DNA from: Marinosulfonomonas sp.
GTDB lineage: Bacteria; Pseudomonadota; Alphaproteobacteria; Rhodobacterales; Rhodobacteraceae
Length of the DNA stretch: 33,800 nt
Direction of reading: 5' to 3'
Assembly: GCA_030625325.1 (NCBI GenBank)
Contig: DAOURA010000008.1
Span: 1-33,800, forward strand
This document shows, piece by piece, positions 25,135-32,607 of the stretch. Made by a program: the position numbers and the translations under genes. Below the pieces are notes generated by a model that worked only from the letters and a program-made list of their open reading frames with translations, had not been told where the DNA came from and searched no databases. Each line of letters starts with the position of its first letter. The first letter of the stretch is position 1.

Positions 25135-25452
25135 TTAACGTGTTCCAACCAGTTTTCCGGCAATTGCGTTCAGCGTTTGTAGCATTTCATCTGGGCTTGA
25201 TGAAGCCAAAGACGTTTCCAGTTGGCCGACAAAATCACTGAACTGGCTGAACGCTACTTCGGCGTCCTTGGTGCTAAGTGGCATCCGTTCATTCTTTGAT
25301 ACGAAATCTTCAGCAGCAGCAGCAAGAAGAAAATACGCTGTTGCATTTTCCGGCTCGTCAGAAGCCCGTTCAAACGCCTTATCAGCACATTTACGATATG
25401 CGTGGATGCCGCGTCGGTTTTCATTTAATATTGTGAGCAATTCGTCAAACAT
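25135..25452 (-). CDS. Hypothetical protein of 105 aa downstream of pyrE
   Basis: I do not recognise a family. The protein MFDELLTILNENRRGI... is alpha-helical in character, acidic to neutral, with an alanine-rich middle (ENATAYFLLAAAAEDFVSK) that resembles a TPR-like or four-helix arrangement, and no signal peptide or membrane segment. The start at 25452 has GGAGCTGG upstream; a longer frame to 25509 runs into pyrE. It follows pyrE by 14 nt on the same strand, so it is very probably cotranscribed, as last gene of the TRAP/pyrimidine operon. A role could not be assigned. Confidence 0.7.
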   Translation of the reverse strand: MFDELLTILNENRRGIHAYRKCADKAFERASDEPENATAYFLLAAAAEDFVSKNERMPLSTKDAEVAFSQFSDFVGQLETSLASSSPDEMLQTLNAIAGKLVGTR

Positions 25453-25466
25453 TCCAGCTCCATTCT

Positions 25467-26162
25467 TTACTTTGCGATTTCGGTTGATCCGCCGTGATCG
25501 CCGGACCATTTCAGGGGGTTGTTTAAAAAGGCTTCGACCTCCGAAAGGGTGGTAGGGTCGAAATAGTTGTTCTCTTTACAGACTTTCAATACATCCCACC
25601 ATGTTGCCAGATAGTGAAGCTGTAGGTCGTGAGCTTTAAGATTGGCCTGAGTTTCTTTGAAAATATCGTAATAGAAAACCACAATCGTGTGGTTGACGGT
25701 CGCGCCAGCACGGCGTAGCGCCTCGCAGAACTTAATTTTACTGCCGCCATCTGTGGTCAGGTCCTCAACCAGAAGAACCCGCTGGCCTTCCGAAATATCG
25801 CCTTCGATCTGTGCGTCGCGGCCAAAACCCTTGGGCTTTTTGCGCACATATTGCATTGGCAGCCCCATCTTGGCAGCGATCCAGGCCGCAAAGGGAATAC
25901 CCGCAGTTTCGCCCCCAGCCACGGTATCGAACTGCTCAAACCCCACATCACGTAACAGAACAGAAACTGAAAAATCCATCAGTGTTTCCCGAATACGAGG
26001 GTAGGAAATCAGCTTGCGGCAGTCGATGTAAACCGGGCTGGCAAGGCCTGACGTGAACATATAGGGCTTTTCGGCATTAAAGTGGACGGCATTGATTTCA
26101 AGCAGCATCTTCGCTGTCATTTCGGCCATCAACTCGCGGTTTGCAAAGGCGTTAGAAAACAT
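25467..26162 (-). CDS. pyrE: Orotate phosphoribosyltransferase
   Basis: A 231-aa type I phosphoribosyltransferase that converts orotate and PRPP to orotidine 5'-monophosphate. Visible landmarks are [21 protein letters not shown] near the N terminus, the [14 protein letters not shown] stretch, [17 protein letters not shown] (flexible catalytic loop) and the PRPP-binding motif [14 protein letters not shown]. The C-terminal tail of about 35 residues makes it a little longer than E. coli PyrE (213). The ATG at 26162 has GGGGA upstream; the in-frame extension to 26204 is unlikely. The 25-nt gap to the preceding 94-aa gene supports cotranscription with the TRAP importer. It may be the only chromosomal pyrE or a dedicated salvage copy; that cannot be told from here. 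Confidence 0.93.
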   Translation of the reverse strand: MFSNAFANRELMAEMTAKMLLEINAVHFNAEKPYMFTSGLASPVYIDCRKLISYPRIRETLMDFSVSVLLRDVGFEQFDTVAGGETAGIPFAAWIAAKMGLPMQYVRKKPKGFGRDAQIEGDISEGQRVLLVEDLTTDGGSKIKFCEALRRAGATVNHTIVVFYYDIFKETQANLKAHDLQLHYLATWWDVLKVCKENNYFDPTTLSEVEAFLNNPLKWSGDHGGSTEIAK

Positions 26163-26187
26163 GTGACATCCCCGTGGTTTTACGTTC

Positions 26188-26472
26188 TCAGAAGCTACTA
26201 GCATCTTCGCAACGCCAATAAACCGGAAAACCGGGGCCGAACACCTCTATTTCCCCCGTGCCTTTTGCGGTCAAAAATACCGATAACGTGTTTGTGACCC
26301 CGCCATGCAGCAATATCGTCAATCTGACCTTAGCCATTTCCTTAAGGGACAGCATATCACGCACACCACTATCAGAGTTTGTCGTCGCCCCGGTGGGGTG
26401 CAGCTTGGTCGTTTCTATCAACCCAGAGGTAGCGCCTGCCATAATGTCTTTGACTGGCGTTGTTTTGGTCAT
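26188..26472 (-). CDS. Hypothetical protein of 94 aa, translationally coupled to the carbamoylase
   Basis: I do not recognise a family. The ATG overlaps the TGA of the carbamoylase gene (ATGA at 26469-26472) and pyrE starts 25 nt after its stop, which strongly supports a real gene. Sequence features are a glycine- and threonine-rich first half ([29 protein letters not shown]), a hydrophobic middle strand ([10 protein letters not shown]) and an ending [17 protein letters not shown]; there is no signal peptide. It has no visible zinc or iron motif. It may be a small subunit or accessory factor of the neighbouring enzymes, but this is inference from position only. Confidence 0.7.
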   Translation of the reverse strand: MTKTTPVKDIMAGATSGLIETTKLHPTGATTNSDSGVRDMLSLKEMAKVRLTILLHGGVTNTLSVFLTAKGTGEIEVFGPGFPVYWRCEDASSF

Positions 26473-27758
26473 AAAGGCAAATCTGTCAGGTGTTCATAGA
26501 TAACCGAAGTCGCAACAAGGAAATCATCAATTTCCATTGCCTCATCCGGGTTATGAGAGCCATTTTGGTTGCGCACGAATACCATCGCCGTGGGCACACC
26601 TGCATTGGCAAAAACCGCCGCATCGTGACCGCCACCGGACGCCATGACGAATGGTTCCAGCCCCAGCCTTTCCATGGCACCGGTCAAGCCTTTTACCACC
26701 CGTGTATCCATAAGGGCGGGGGCGGTGGCGTTTTCGCTTGCCAGTTCAAAGCGTACACGCCGCTCTCTTGCGACCTGATCGATCTCTTCGCGCAGTAAAA
26801 CCCGCATATTTTCCAGGACCCCCGCGTCTTGCGACCTGATATCAAGGCTAAAGGACACTTCGTCAGGGATACGTGTCATTGCGTTTTTTTCCGGGTCAGT
26901 TGCGACGATGCCTGAGGTCATCACCATATCACCGCCCTTTTGCAGGATTGTCAGCCAGCTTTCATCAAGCCGCGTCAACAGGTCCGCCATGGCCAGCACA
27001 GGATCCTTGCGATAGGCGCGCGGGACGGCACCAGAATGGCCTGCCTCGCCGATACAGCGGATTTTCTTATGGCGGAAATTACCCCTGATCCCTGAAATAA
27101 TGGCCATAGACATATTTTTTCCGATTAACAGTGGCCCCTGCTCGATATGCAGTTCGATATACTCCAGCACGCGGTCCGCCTCCAATAGCGGTATGCCTTT
27201 GCAAACCCTTTCCATATCAACGCCGATGGTGTCCATATGGGCCTGAAGCGTGCGCCCGTCGTCTTTGTGTAATGACCCCCACTCGGCCTTGCCCAAGCTA
27301 CCCATGAGTGCCTTTGAGGCGATATAGCAAGGACCGAACCAGGCACTTTCCTCGCCGCGCATAGCGATGACTTTGACCGGGCGCGCAAAGCTCTGGCCTG
27401 AGCGGCGGGCGCGGATCAGGCAGATTAGGCCCGCTGCCACACCGGCCAGACCGTCATAATTGCCACCCATGGGGACAGAATCCACATGGCTGCCCACCAG
27501 AACAAACTTTTCGGCAGCGGCATCTTCTGGAAGAGAGAAAACGGCATTTTGGCCAGCATCATAAGTTACGCTTAGCCCCTCGGATATGCCCAGATCTTCC
27601 AGATAGCAAAGAACCTCAGTCTCTTTCGCTGAATAGGCTGGGCGGCTAACGCCTGCGCTGTCCGGGCTCATCTTTGCGATATCGTCAAAAATACGGGCGG
27701 CAAGGGACTGCTCGTCTTTAGTAATCAGATTATGGATCATGTCGGGCAAGGCTGTCAC
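26469..27758 (-). CDS. Zn-dependent hydantoinase/carbamoylase-family amidohydrolase (M20 fold)
   Basis: A 429-aa member of the allantoate amidohydrolase / beta-ureidopropionase / N-carbamoyl-L-amino-acid hydrolase family, which removes carbamoyl groups as CO2 and ammonia. Metal ligands are visible in GSHVDSVPMGGNYDG (His, Asp), RGEESAWFG (Glu pair), ELHIEQGPLL (His) and GSHNPDEAME near the C terminus; the dimerisation region includes GEAGHSGAVP. The start is GTG, overlapping the pyrD stop by GTGA. Beside dihydroorotate dehydrogenase the attractive substrate is N-carbamoyl-L-aspartate (ureidosuccinase), but beta-ureidopropionate, allantoate or other carbamoyl amino acids are possible. Confidence 0.9.
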   Translation of the reverse strand: MTALPDMIHNLITKDEQSLAARIFDDIAKMSPDSAGVSRPAYSAKETEVLCYLEDLGISEGLSVTYDAGQNAVFSLPEDAAAEKFVLVGSHVDSVPMGGNYDGLAGVAAGLICLIRARRSGQSFARPVKVIAMRGEESAWFGPCYIASKALMGSLGKAEWGSLHKDDGRTLQAHMDTIGVDMERVCKGIPLLEADRVLEYIELHIEQGPLLIGKNMSMAIISGIRGNFRHKKIRCIGEAGHSGAVPRAYRKDPVLAMADLLTRLDESWLTILQKGGDMVMTSGIVATDPEKNAMTRIPDEVSFSLDIRSQDAGVLENMRVLLREEIDQVARERRVRFELASENATAPALMDTRVVKGLTGAMERLGLEPFVMASGGGHDAAVFANAGVPTAMVFVRNQNGSHNPDEAMEIDDFLVATSVIYEHLTDLPL

Positions 27759-28699
27759 GGCGCGGCCTCCATAAAGACAACGCCATCAAGGGCGGCCGCG
27801 TCATCAACCGACCCCACAAGTTCTGAAACCGAAGAAATACCGTGTTTGATCAAATAGGCTTCGAGATCCCGGATCATTGTCGGCATAATCAATGGGTTGA
27901 TAAAGGTTGCGGTCCCGACCTGCACCGCGCTGGCCCCTGCGATCAGGAACTCAATCGCATCCTCAACATTTGAAATACCGCCGCAACCGATCACCGGAAT
28001 ATTCACCGATTTGGCGCATTGATAGACCATACGCAGGGCGATGGGTTTTAGTGACGGGCCTGACAACCCACCCATCAGACTACCCAGTTTGGGCTTGCGG
28101 GTGTGAATGTCGATAGCCATGGACAGGAGGGTGTTTGAAACGACCAGCGCGTCAGCCCCCGCCTCCTGCGCGGCGATAGCAACCTCGGTGGTTTCGCCGG
28201 TATTTGGCGTCAGCTTGGCCCAGAGTGGTAGGTCGGATGCGCCACGCACCTTTTCCATCACCATCCGTGTTGAAGACGGACGCATGGCAAAGGCTTTGCC
28301 GTCTTCTTCAATATTTGGGCACGAAATATTGACTTCAATTGCGGCCACGCCCGGCACGCTGATTTCTTCGCAAATACGGGCAAAATCATCGCCGCTATGG
28401 GCAGAAATACTGACCACAAGCGGGGTTTCGTAGCGTTGATAGAAAGGGATCACTTCAGTGATGAAATGGTCGATGCCCTTGCTGGGGATGCCGATGGAAT
28501 TCAGCATTGAGCCGCGCACCTCGCACACGCGCGGCGTGGGGTTTCCACCACGGATTTCACGGGTAACGGTTTTAGTTACATGGGCGCCAAGGCAGCCCAG
28601 ATCAAAGACCCCCGCCAGATCATCGGAAAATGTCCCAGAGGCCGGCATGACCGGGTTTTTCAATGTTAGGGTGCCCAGCCTGGTGGTCAGATCTACCAT
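27755..28699 (-). CDS. pyrD: Dihydroorotate dehydrogenase, class 1B catalytic subunit
   Basis: A 314-aa FMN-dependent TIM-barrel protein. It begins with LTTRLGTLTLKNPVMPASGTF, the class 1 pattern, and has the catalytic cysteine in NISCPN characteristic of class 1 (class 2 enzymes use serine). FMN-phosphate-binding segments are VIGCGGISNVEDAIEFLIAGASAVQVGT. It is paired with a PyrK electron-transfer subunit whose end overlaps its start by 7 nt, defining class 1B (NAD-linked). Alphaproteobacteria generally make UMP with the membrane-bound class 2 enzyme, so this is probably an additional, reversible enzyme. Its operon with a TRAP importer suggests a catabolic or salvage role. Confidence 0.9.
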   Translation of the reverse strand: MVDLTTRLGTLTLKNPVMPASGTFSDDLAGVFDLGCLGAHVTKTVTREIRGGNPTPRVCEVRGSMLNSIGIPSKGIDHFITEVIPFYQRYETPLVVSISAHSGDDFARICEEISVPGVAAIEVNISCPNIEEDGKAFAMRPSSTRMVMEKVRGASDLPLWAKLTPNTGETTEVAIAAQEAGADALVVSNTLLSMAIDIHTRKPKLGSLMGGLSGPSLKPIALRMVYQCAKSVNIPVIGCGGISNVEDAIEFLIAGASAVQVGTATFINPLIMPTMIRDLEAYLIKHGISSVSELVGSVDDAAALDGVVFMEAAP

Positions 28700-29535
28700 C
28701 CCATTGCCTCTTGCATGTCAAAAACAGGGCCCTCGCGGCAGACCCGTTCATGCACGATGGCGCCATCACGCCGGAACGGGCGCACGCAGCAATGGCACAT
28801 GCCGATACCACAGGCCATCTGCTGTTCCAGAGCAATTTCACCGGGGATACCATGGGCTGCACCAATCTCTTGTAAAAGCCTGAGCAGTCGGTTTGAGCCG
28901 CAGGTATACATAGTGTCCACCTTGCCTGCTGCAACGTGTTCTTCAATAATCCTGCGCATGTTTTCAACGCTTGAGGTGCCTTGTTCATCGGTCACGGTAA
29001 TGACATCGGCACCAAGGGCGCGAAAATGATCGACCGACATCAGCACGTTCTCAGAACGTGCCGAGCAGATTGCAGTTAGCTTACGGCCCAGACGCTGCGC
29101 CTCTTGTGCCAGAGGTGCCATTGTGGCCAGCCCGACACCACGCGCAACCAGAAGAAGGTTTCGCCAGTCATCGCGAATGGAATAGCCATGTCCCAGCGGG
29201 CCAACAACGTTCAGGTGGTCGCCGGTGCCAAGTTCCGACAGGGCCGCTGTTCCCTTACCGGCGATTTTGTAAAGGAAATGCAATTCGTTCTTTTCAGGGA
29301 AAAAACCATAGATGCTCATTGGTCGGCGCAAAAATGGCTGATGGCGCTCGCTGGTTGGGCATAACAGGTGAAAGAACTGTCCTGGCTGGCAGTTCAGTAC
29401 ATGGCTTGGCGCATCCAGGATCATGTGCCGGTATTCACCGTTGGCGGGCTTATTGCTTTTGACGAAGGTTTCAACCTCGAATATCACGGCATCCGCAGGG
29501 TTAATGCTGTCAGATAGTTGTAAGTTCGCAATCAT
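28693..29535 (-). CDS. pyrK: Dihydroorotate dehydrogenase electron-transfer subunit
   Basis: A 280-aa ferredoxin-reductase-like protein that links PyrD 1B to NAD(H). Order of parts: FAD domain with QPGQFFHLLCP and RRPMSI, NAD domain from LLLVARGVGLATMAPLAQEA, and a C-terminal 2Fe-2S site in EQQMACGIGMCHCCVRPF plus VCREGPVF (four candidate cysteine ligands). The ATG at 29535 with GGGGTT upstream is preferred over a TTG at 29541. Glycine pattern GVGLA differs slightly from the usual GGIG. It follows the TRAP permease by 9 nt and overlaps pyrD by 7 nt. Confidence 0.9.
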   Translation of the reverse strand: MIANLQLSDSINPADAVIFEVETFVKSNKPANGEYRHMILDAPSHVLNCQPGQFFHLLCPTSERHQPFLRRPMSIYGFFPEKNELHFLYKIAGKGTAALSELGTGDHLNVVGPLGHGYSIRDDWRNLLLVARGVGLATMAPLAQEAQRLGRKLTAICSARSENVLMSVDHFRALGADVITVTDEQGTSSVENMRRIIEEHVAAGKVDTMYTCGSNRLLRLLQEIGAAHGIPGEIALEQQMACGIGMCHCCVRPFRRDGAIVHERVCREGPVFDMQEAMGW

Positions 29536-29544
29536 AGCCAACCC

Positions 29545-30825
29545 CTAACCAAGCAGCAGTTTAGGGATAAACAGCGAGATAGCCGGCACATATGTTACCA
29601 CCAAAAGTACAATGATATTAACAACTACAAAGGGCAGCACACCCTTGATGATGTTCAGTACAGGTTTGTCCAGCGTCGATGAGGCCACGAATATGTCCAG
29701 CCCAAAGGGCGGGGTAATCATCCCCAGGCTGATGTTCAGCGTCACGATCATGCCAAAATGCACCGGGTCAATGCCCAGCGACATGGCCACTGGGAAAAGC
29801 GGTGGCACCAGAATTAAAAGTGCGGAGTTCGGGTCAATGAACATGCCTGCAATCAGGAAACAGACGTTAACGACCAAAAGAAAGGTGATTGGGCCTGCGT
29901 CAATTGCGGTTAGGAAATCTGTGATCTGGGTGGGGACCTGCGCCAACGTCACGTAAAATGAGATCAGCCCACCCATTGCCAGCAGAATAAAGATGATTGA
30001 AGTCGCAATCGCGCTGCGTTCGGTAATGGTGACCAGCTCTTTCAGGCCGAAATTGCGATAGACTACCATTTCAACAAGGATCGCATAGATAACGCTGACC
30101 GCGGCTGCCTCGGTTGGGGTGAAAATGCCGGAATAGATGCCACCCAGAATGATGAAGGGCATGCCCAGGGCCCAGCCGGCACTTTTGATGGCTTTCAGCC
30201 GGTCTGCCCAACTGGTCCTGGCCTCTTGTGCGATACCGGCGCGTCGTGCCTCGATCATCACAAGCACCGCAAATGCCAGCCCAAGGAACAGGCCCACAGC
30301 CAGACCACCCGCAAACAGCCGGGCGATGGATGTCCCGGTCATCCAGCCGTAGATAATGAAGGTGATCGAAGGCGGGATCAGCAGCGCGGTTTCAGCACTT
30401 GCCACCAACAGGCCCAGGCTGAATTTTTCGGAAAACCCGCTCTTGCGCATTTCCGGGTAAACCATCCGCCCCATGGCCGCGACAGTTGCAGGTGCTGAGC
30501 CTGAAACCGAGCCAAAGGCCATTGAACCACCAATGACAGTATGCCCCATACCGCCCTTGGTATGGCCGATAAGGGCACGCACCAGACCGGTCAGTTGCGC
30601 CGCGATCTGGCCGGAACCCATCAGGTTTGCGGCAAAGATAAAGAAAGGGATTGCCAAAAGTGTAGTGTGGTCAATGCCACCTAGCACCTTCTGGATGACA
30701 GCGGCATCCGGGATTGAGGCAAAAAACGCTTCTTTGGTGGCCAGTGCCGGGATACCCAGTACCAGAAACATCTCAAACCCAAGGACAAGCAGGACAACGG
30801 CGAGGATGATGATGAGGAACAGCAT
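29545..30825 (-). CDS. dctM: TRAP transporter large permease (DctM)
   Basis: A 426-aa polytopic membrane protein of the TRAP DctM family, expected to have about 12 helices. Family signatures are the IPFFIFAANLMGSGQIAAQLTGL segment, HTKGGMGHTVIGGSMAFGSVSGSAPATVAAMG, LGMITPPFGLDIFVASS and the C-terminal YVPAISLFIPKLLLG. It carries out sodium- or proton-driven uptake together with DctQ and the periplasmic DctP. The start overlaps the dctQ stop by 1 nt (TGATG). PyrK follows after 9 nt. Confidence 0.95.
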   Translation of the reverse strand: MLFLIIILAVVLLVLGFEMFLVLGIPALATKEAFFASIPDAAVIQKVLGGIDHTTLLAIPFFIFAANLMGSGQIAAQLTGLVRALIGHTKGGMGHTVIGGSMAFGSVSGSAPATVAAMGRMVYPEMRKSGFSEKFSLGLLVASAETALLIPPSITFIIYGWMTGTSIARLFAGGLAVGLFLGLAFAVLVMIEARRAGIAQEARTSWADRLKAIKSAGWALGMPFIILGGIYSGIFTPTEAAAVSVIYAILVEMVVYRNFGLKELVTITERSAIATSIIFILLAMGGLISFYVTLAQVPTQITDFLTAIDAGPITFLLVVNVCFLIAGMFIDPNSALLILVPPLFPVAMSLGIDPVHFGMIVTLNISLGMITPPFGLDIFVASSTLDKPVLNIIKGVLPFVVVNIIVLLVVTYVPAISLFIPKLLLG

Positions 30826-31331
30826 CAGTTATGTGCCTTTTGATCTGAGGTCGGGCCAAACCGATCAATCACACCGAAGAAACTAAGCCCAAAGCGCAGC
30901 GCCAAAAGCAGAAATCCTATTACCGGTGCGACGTATATCCAGCCCATAGGAATATCCAGCGTCGGGCTGCGCTGTCCGGTCATCAGCACGAATTTGACCA
31001 GCCCGTAACCAAGCCAGGCCAGATAAATGGAAAATAGAAAACCGCAGAGATCGATCAGCTTTAAAAGCAACGTGCGGTAACGGTGGGGCAATGCATTGCG
31101 GATTGTATCGATACCCACATGGCGCCCGCGTTCCAGGGCCAGACCAAGGGCCAGAAACACCAGAAAGATGTTCATAAGCCTGACCGCTTCCCCTATCCAG
31201 GCAAACTTACTGGCAAAGGTGCCGCCAATTTCACGGGTTACAATGCTGAAGAAGAATAAGGTGACCATGGTCAGGAAAAGAGACACCAGCAGCGTGGTCT
31301 CGATACGTCTCAACAGATTGAGCAATGGCAT
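30825..31331 (-). CDS. dctQ: TRAP transporter small permease (DctQ)
   Basis: A 168-aa membrane protein with four predicted helices, as usual for DctQ. Visible are LVSLFLTMVTLFFFSIVTREI, WIGEAVRLMNIFLVFLALGLALERGRHVGID, the third helix in IDLCGFLFSIYLAWLGYGLVK and the fourth in IYVAPVIGFLLLALRFGL; the last but one includes the family's LERGRHVGI motif. The ATG at 31331 follows AGGGGG at a 5-nt spacing; the in-frame ATG at 31367 would lie near the intercistronic hairpin and has no site. Confidence 0.93.
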   Translation of the reverse strand: MPLLNLLRRIETTLLVSLFLTMVTLFFFSIVTREIGGTFASKFAWIGEAVRLMNIFLVFLALGLALERGRHVGIDTIRNALPHRYRTLLLKLIDLCGFLFSIYLAWLGYGLVKFVLMTGQRSPTLDIPMGWIYVAPVIGFLLLALRFGLSFFGVIDRFGPTSDQKAHN

Positions 31332-31372
31332 AAAGACCCCCTGGGTAAGGCTGAAGTATGGCCTCACAGGTC

Positions 31373-31405
31373 CTGACGGGTGGCTTCCTTAGAAGCCCCC
31401 GCCAG
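31373..31405 (-). repeat. Strong intercistronic hairpin between dctP and dctQ
   Basis: On the plus strand CTGACGGGTGGCTTC / CTTA / GAAGCCCCCGCCAG forms a long stem with one mismatch and one bulged T. It begins 22 nt after the dctP stop codon and ends 42 nt before the dctQ start in the direction of transcription. There is no T-run, so it is more likely an mRNA-stabilising or processing element than a terminator. Confidence 0.6.
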
Positions 31406-31426
31406 ACCCTGGGAGAGAACAGCCGC

Positions 31427-32449
31427 TTATTGTGCGGCGTATTCGGCCTCATAGGTGTCAAGCAGCGCCTGACCGGCGTCACCCGCACGTTCGACATATG
31501 CCGCGGCTGACGGGGCATACATCAGGTCACGGAGCAGGGCCTTCTCTTTATCCGATGCGGTGCGGATATTGATGTCGCTGGCGCTGATCACGTCCAGAGC
31601 TGCAGCCACGGCTGCTGTTTTATGCTCACGCAGGGCGGGCACGACCTCGGCAAACGCTGCCGTGATAATGTCGCGGTATTCCTGCGGCAGACCGTTCCAC
31701 CATGCTGGATTGAACAGCACAACATCTTCCATTGCACCATGTTCTGAGATGACCAGATAATCCTGAACTTCAAAGAATTTCATGCGCTGGATGGTATCAA
31801 GTGGGTTTTCCTGCCCATCAACAACACCAGTTTGCAATGAGGTGTACAGCTCACCAAATGGCAAGGCGATTGCTGAAGCACCAAGTGCGGTGAATTGTTC
31901 GATCAGGATTTTTGAGTCCATGACGCGGAATTTCTGATCGGTGAAAGCTTCAATACTGTCGAGTGCTTTGTTCGAGGTGAAATTCTTACGGCCATTGGGC
32001 CACAGTGCCACACCAACCACGCCTTTGCTGTCAAATGATGCCAGCAACGCCTGACCAAAGGGGCCTTCGCGCAGGGCCTGCGCCACATTTTCATCTGCGG
32101 GCAAAAGGAACGGGATGTCCATAATGGAGATCGCCGAATTAAAGCCGCCCAGGAACGCCGCCGGGGATACCGTGGCTTCAAGCGTGCCCAGTTGTACACC
32201 TTCAGTCATCTGACGCTGGTTGCCCAACTGTGCCTGTGGAAATATCTGGAACTCGACGGCCCCACCAGTACGTTCGGCGACCAGTGCCCCGACCATTTCC
32301 AGATGCACATGGCGGCTTTGCTGTGCCGATTCCAAGTGACCGATTTTTGCGACATAATCCGCGGCGAATGCCGGGATCGAAAGGCAAGACAGCACACCTG
32401 CTGTCGCTGCCGCTGCGAATGTGCGCAGCATAGTATGTTTTATTAGCAT
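31427..32449 (-). CDS. dctP: TRAP transporter substrate-binding protein (DctP)
   Basis: A 340-aa periplasmic binding protein of the DctP family. The signal peptide runs through MLRTFAAAATAGVLSCLSIP with cleavage after AFA. Family features are KIGHLESAQQSRHVHLEMV, VEFQIFPQAQLGNQRQMTEGVQLG, the FRVMDSKI segment with the conserved Arg that binds a ligand carboxylate, and GVVDGQENPLDTI. A GGGAGG site lies 5 nt before the ATG at 32449 (the alternative ATG at 32431 lacks one). The conserved Arg indicates a carboxylate ligand, consistent with orotate, dihydroorotate or N-carbamoyl-aspartate; which one is unknown. Confidence 0.94.
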   Translation of the reverse strand: MLIKHTMLRTFAAAATAGVLSCLSIPAFAADYVAKIGHLESAQQSRHVHLEMVGALVAERTGGAVEFQIFPQAQLGNQRQMTEGVQLGTLEATVSPAAFLGGFNSAISIMDIPFLLPADENVAQALREGPFGQALLASFDSKGVVGVALWPNGRKNFTSNKALDSIEAFTDQKFRVMDSKILIEQFTALGASAIALPFGELYTSLQTGVVDGQENPLDTIQRMKFFEVQDYLVISEHGAMEDVVLFNPAWWNGLPQEYRDIITAAFAEVVPALREHKTAAVAAALDVISASDINIRTASDKEKALLRDLMYAPSAAAYVERAGDAGQALLDTYEAEYAAQ

Positions 32450-32477
32450 AGAATCCTCCCAAAGGCTTTACGCTCAC

Positions 32478-32506
32478 AGCCTGCCGGGCCTCTGTCGCCC
32501 TGTCAA
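32478..32506 (-). promoter_or_regulatory. Candidate dctP operon promoter
   Basis: On the minus strand a perfect TTGACA (rc of 32501-32506) is followed after 17 bp by CAGGCT (rc of 32478-32483), a poor -10. Transcription would begin about 20 nt before dctP. The weak -10 suggests a need for an activator, for which the inverted repeat 7 bp upstream of the -35 is a candidate site. Confidence 0.4.
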
Positions 32507-32512
32507 GAATAT

Positions 32513-32526
32513 TCTCATTTATGAGA
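32513..32526. promoter_or_regulatory. Inverted repeat, candidate XRE-regulator operator
   Basis: TCTCAT-TT-ATGAGA is a perfect 6-bp inverted repeat with a 2-nt spacer, located between the divergent dctP and XRE genes and just upstream of the TTGACA box. A weaker repeat of similar form, CTCT-TG-AGAG, lies at 32547-32556, 32 bp centre to centre, over the proposed XRE-gene -35. Confidence 0.5.
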
Positions 32527-32549
32527 TGCCAAATTGAAAATTCCCGCTC

Positions 32550-32578
32550 TTGAGAGGAATCATGCTATCCTGTATCAT
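32550..32578 (+). promoter_or_regulatory. Candidate promoter of the XRE regulator gene
   Basis: TTGAGA (32550-32555) and TATCAT (32573-32578) are spaced by 17 bp and lie about 30 nt before the ATG at 32608. The -35 overlaps the CTCT-TG-AGAG repeat, which would allow autoregulation. Confidence 0.4.
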
Positions 32579-32607
32579 GGTTCGAACACGGATGTATCAG
32601 GGGACAA

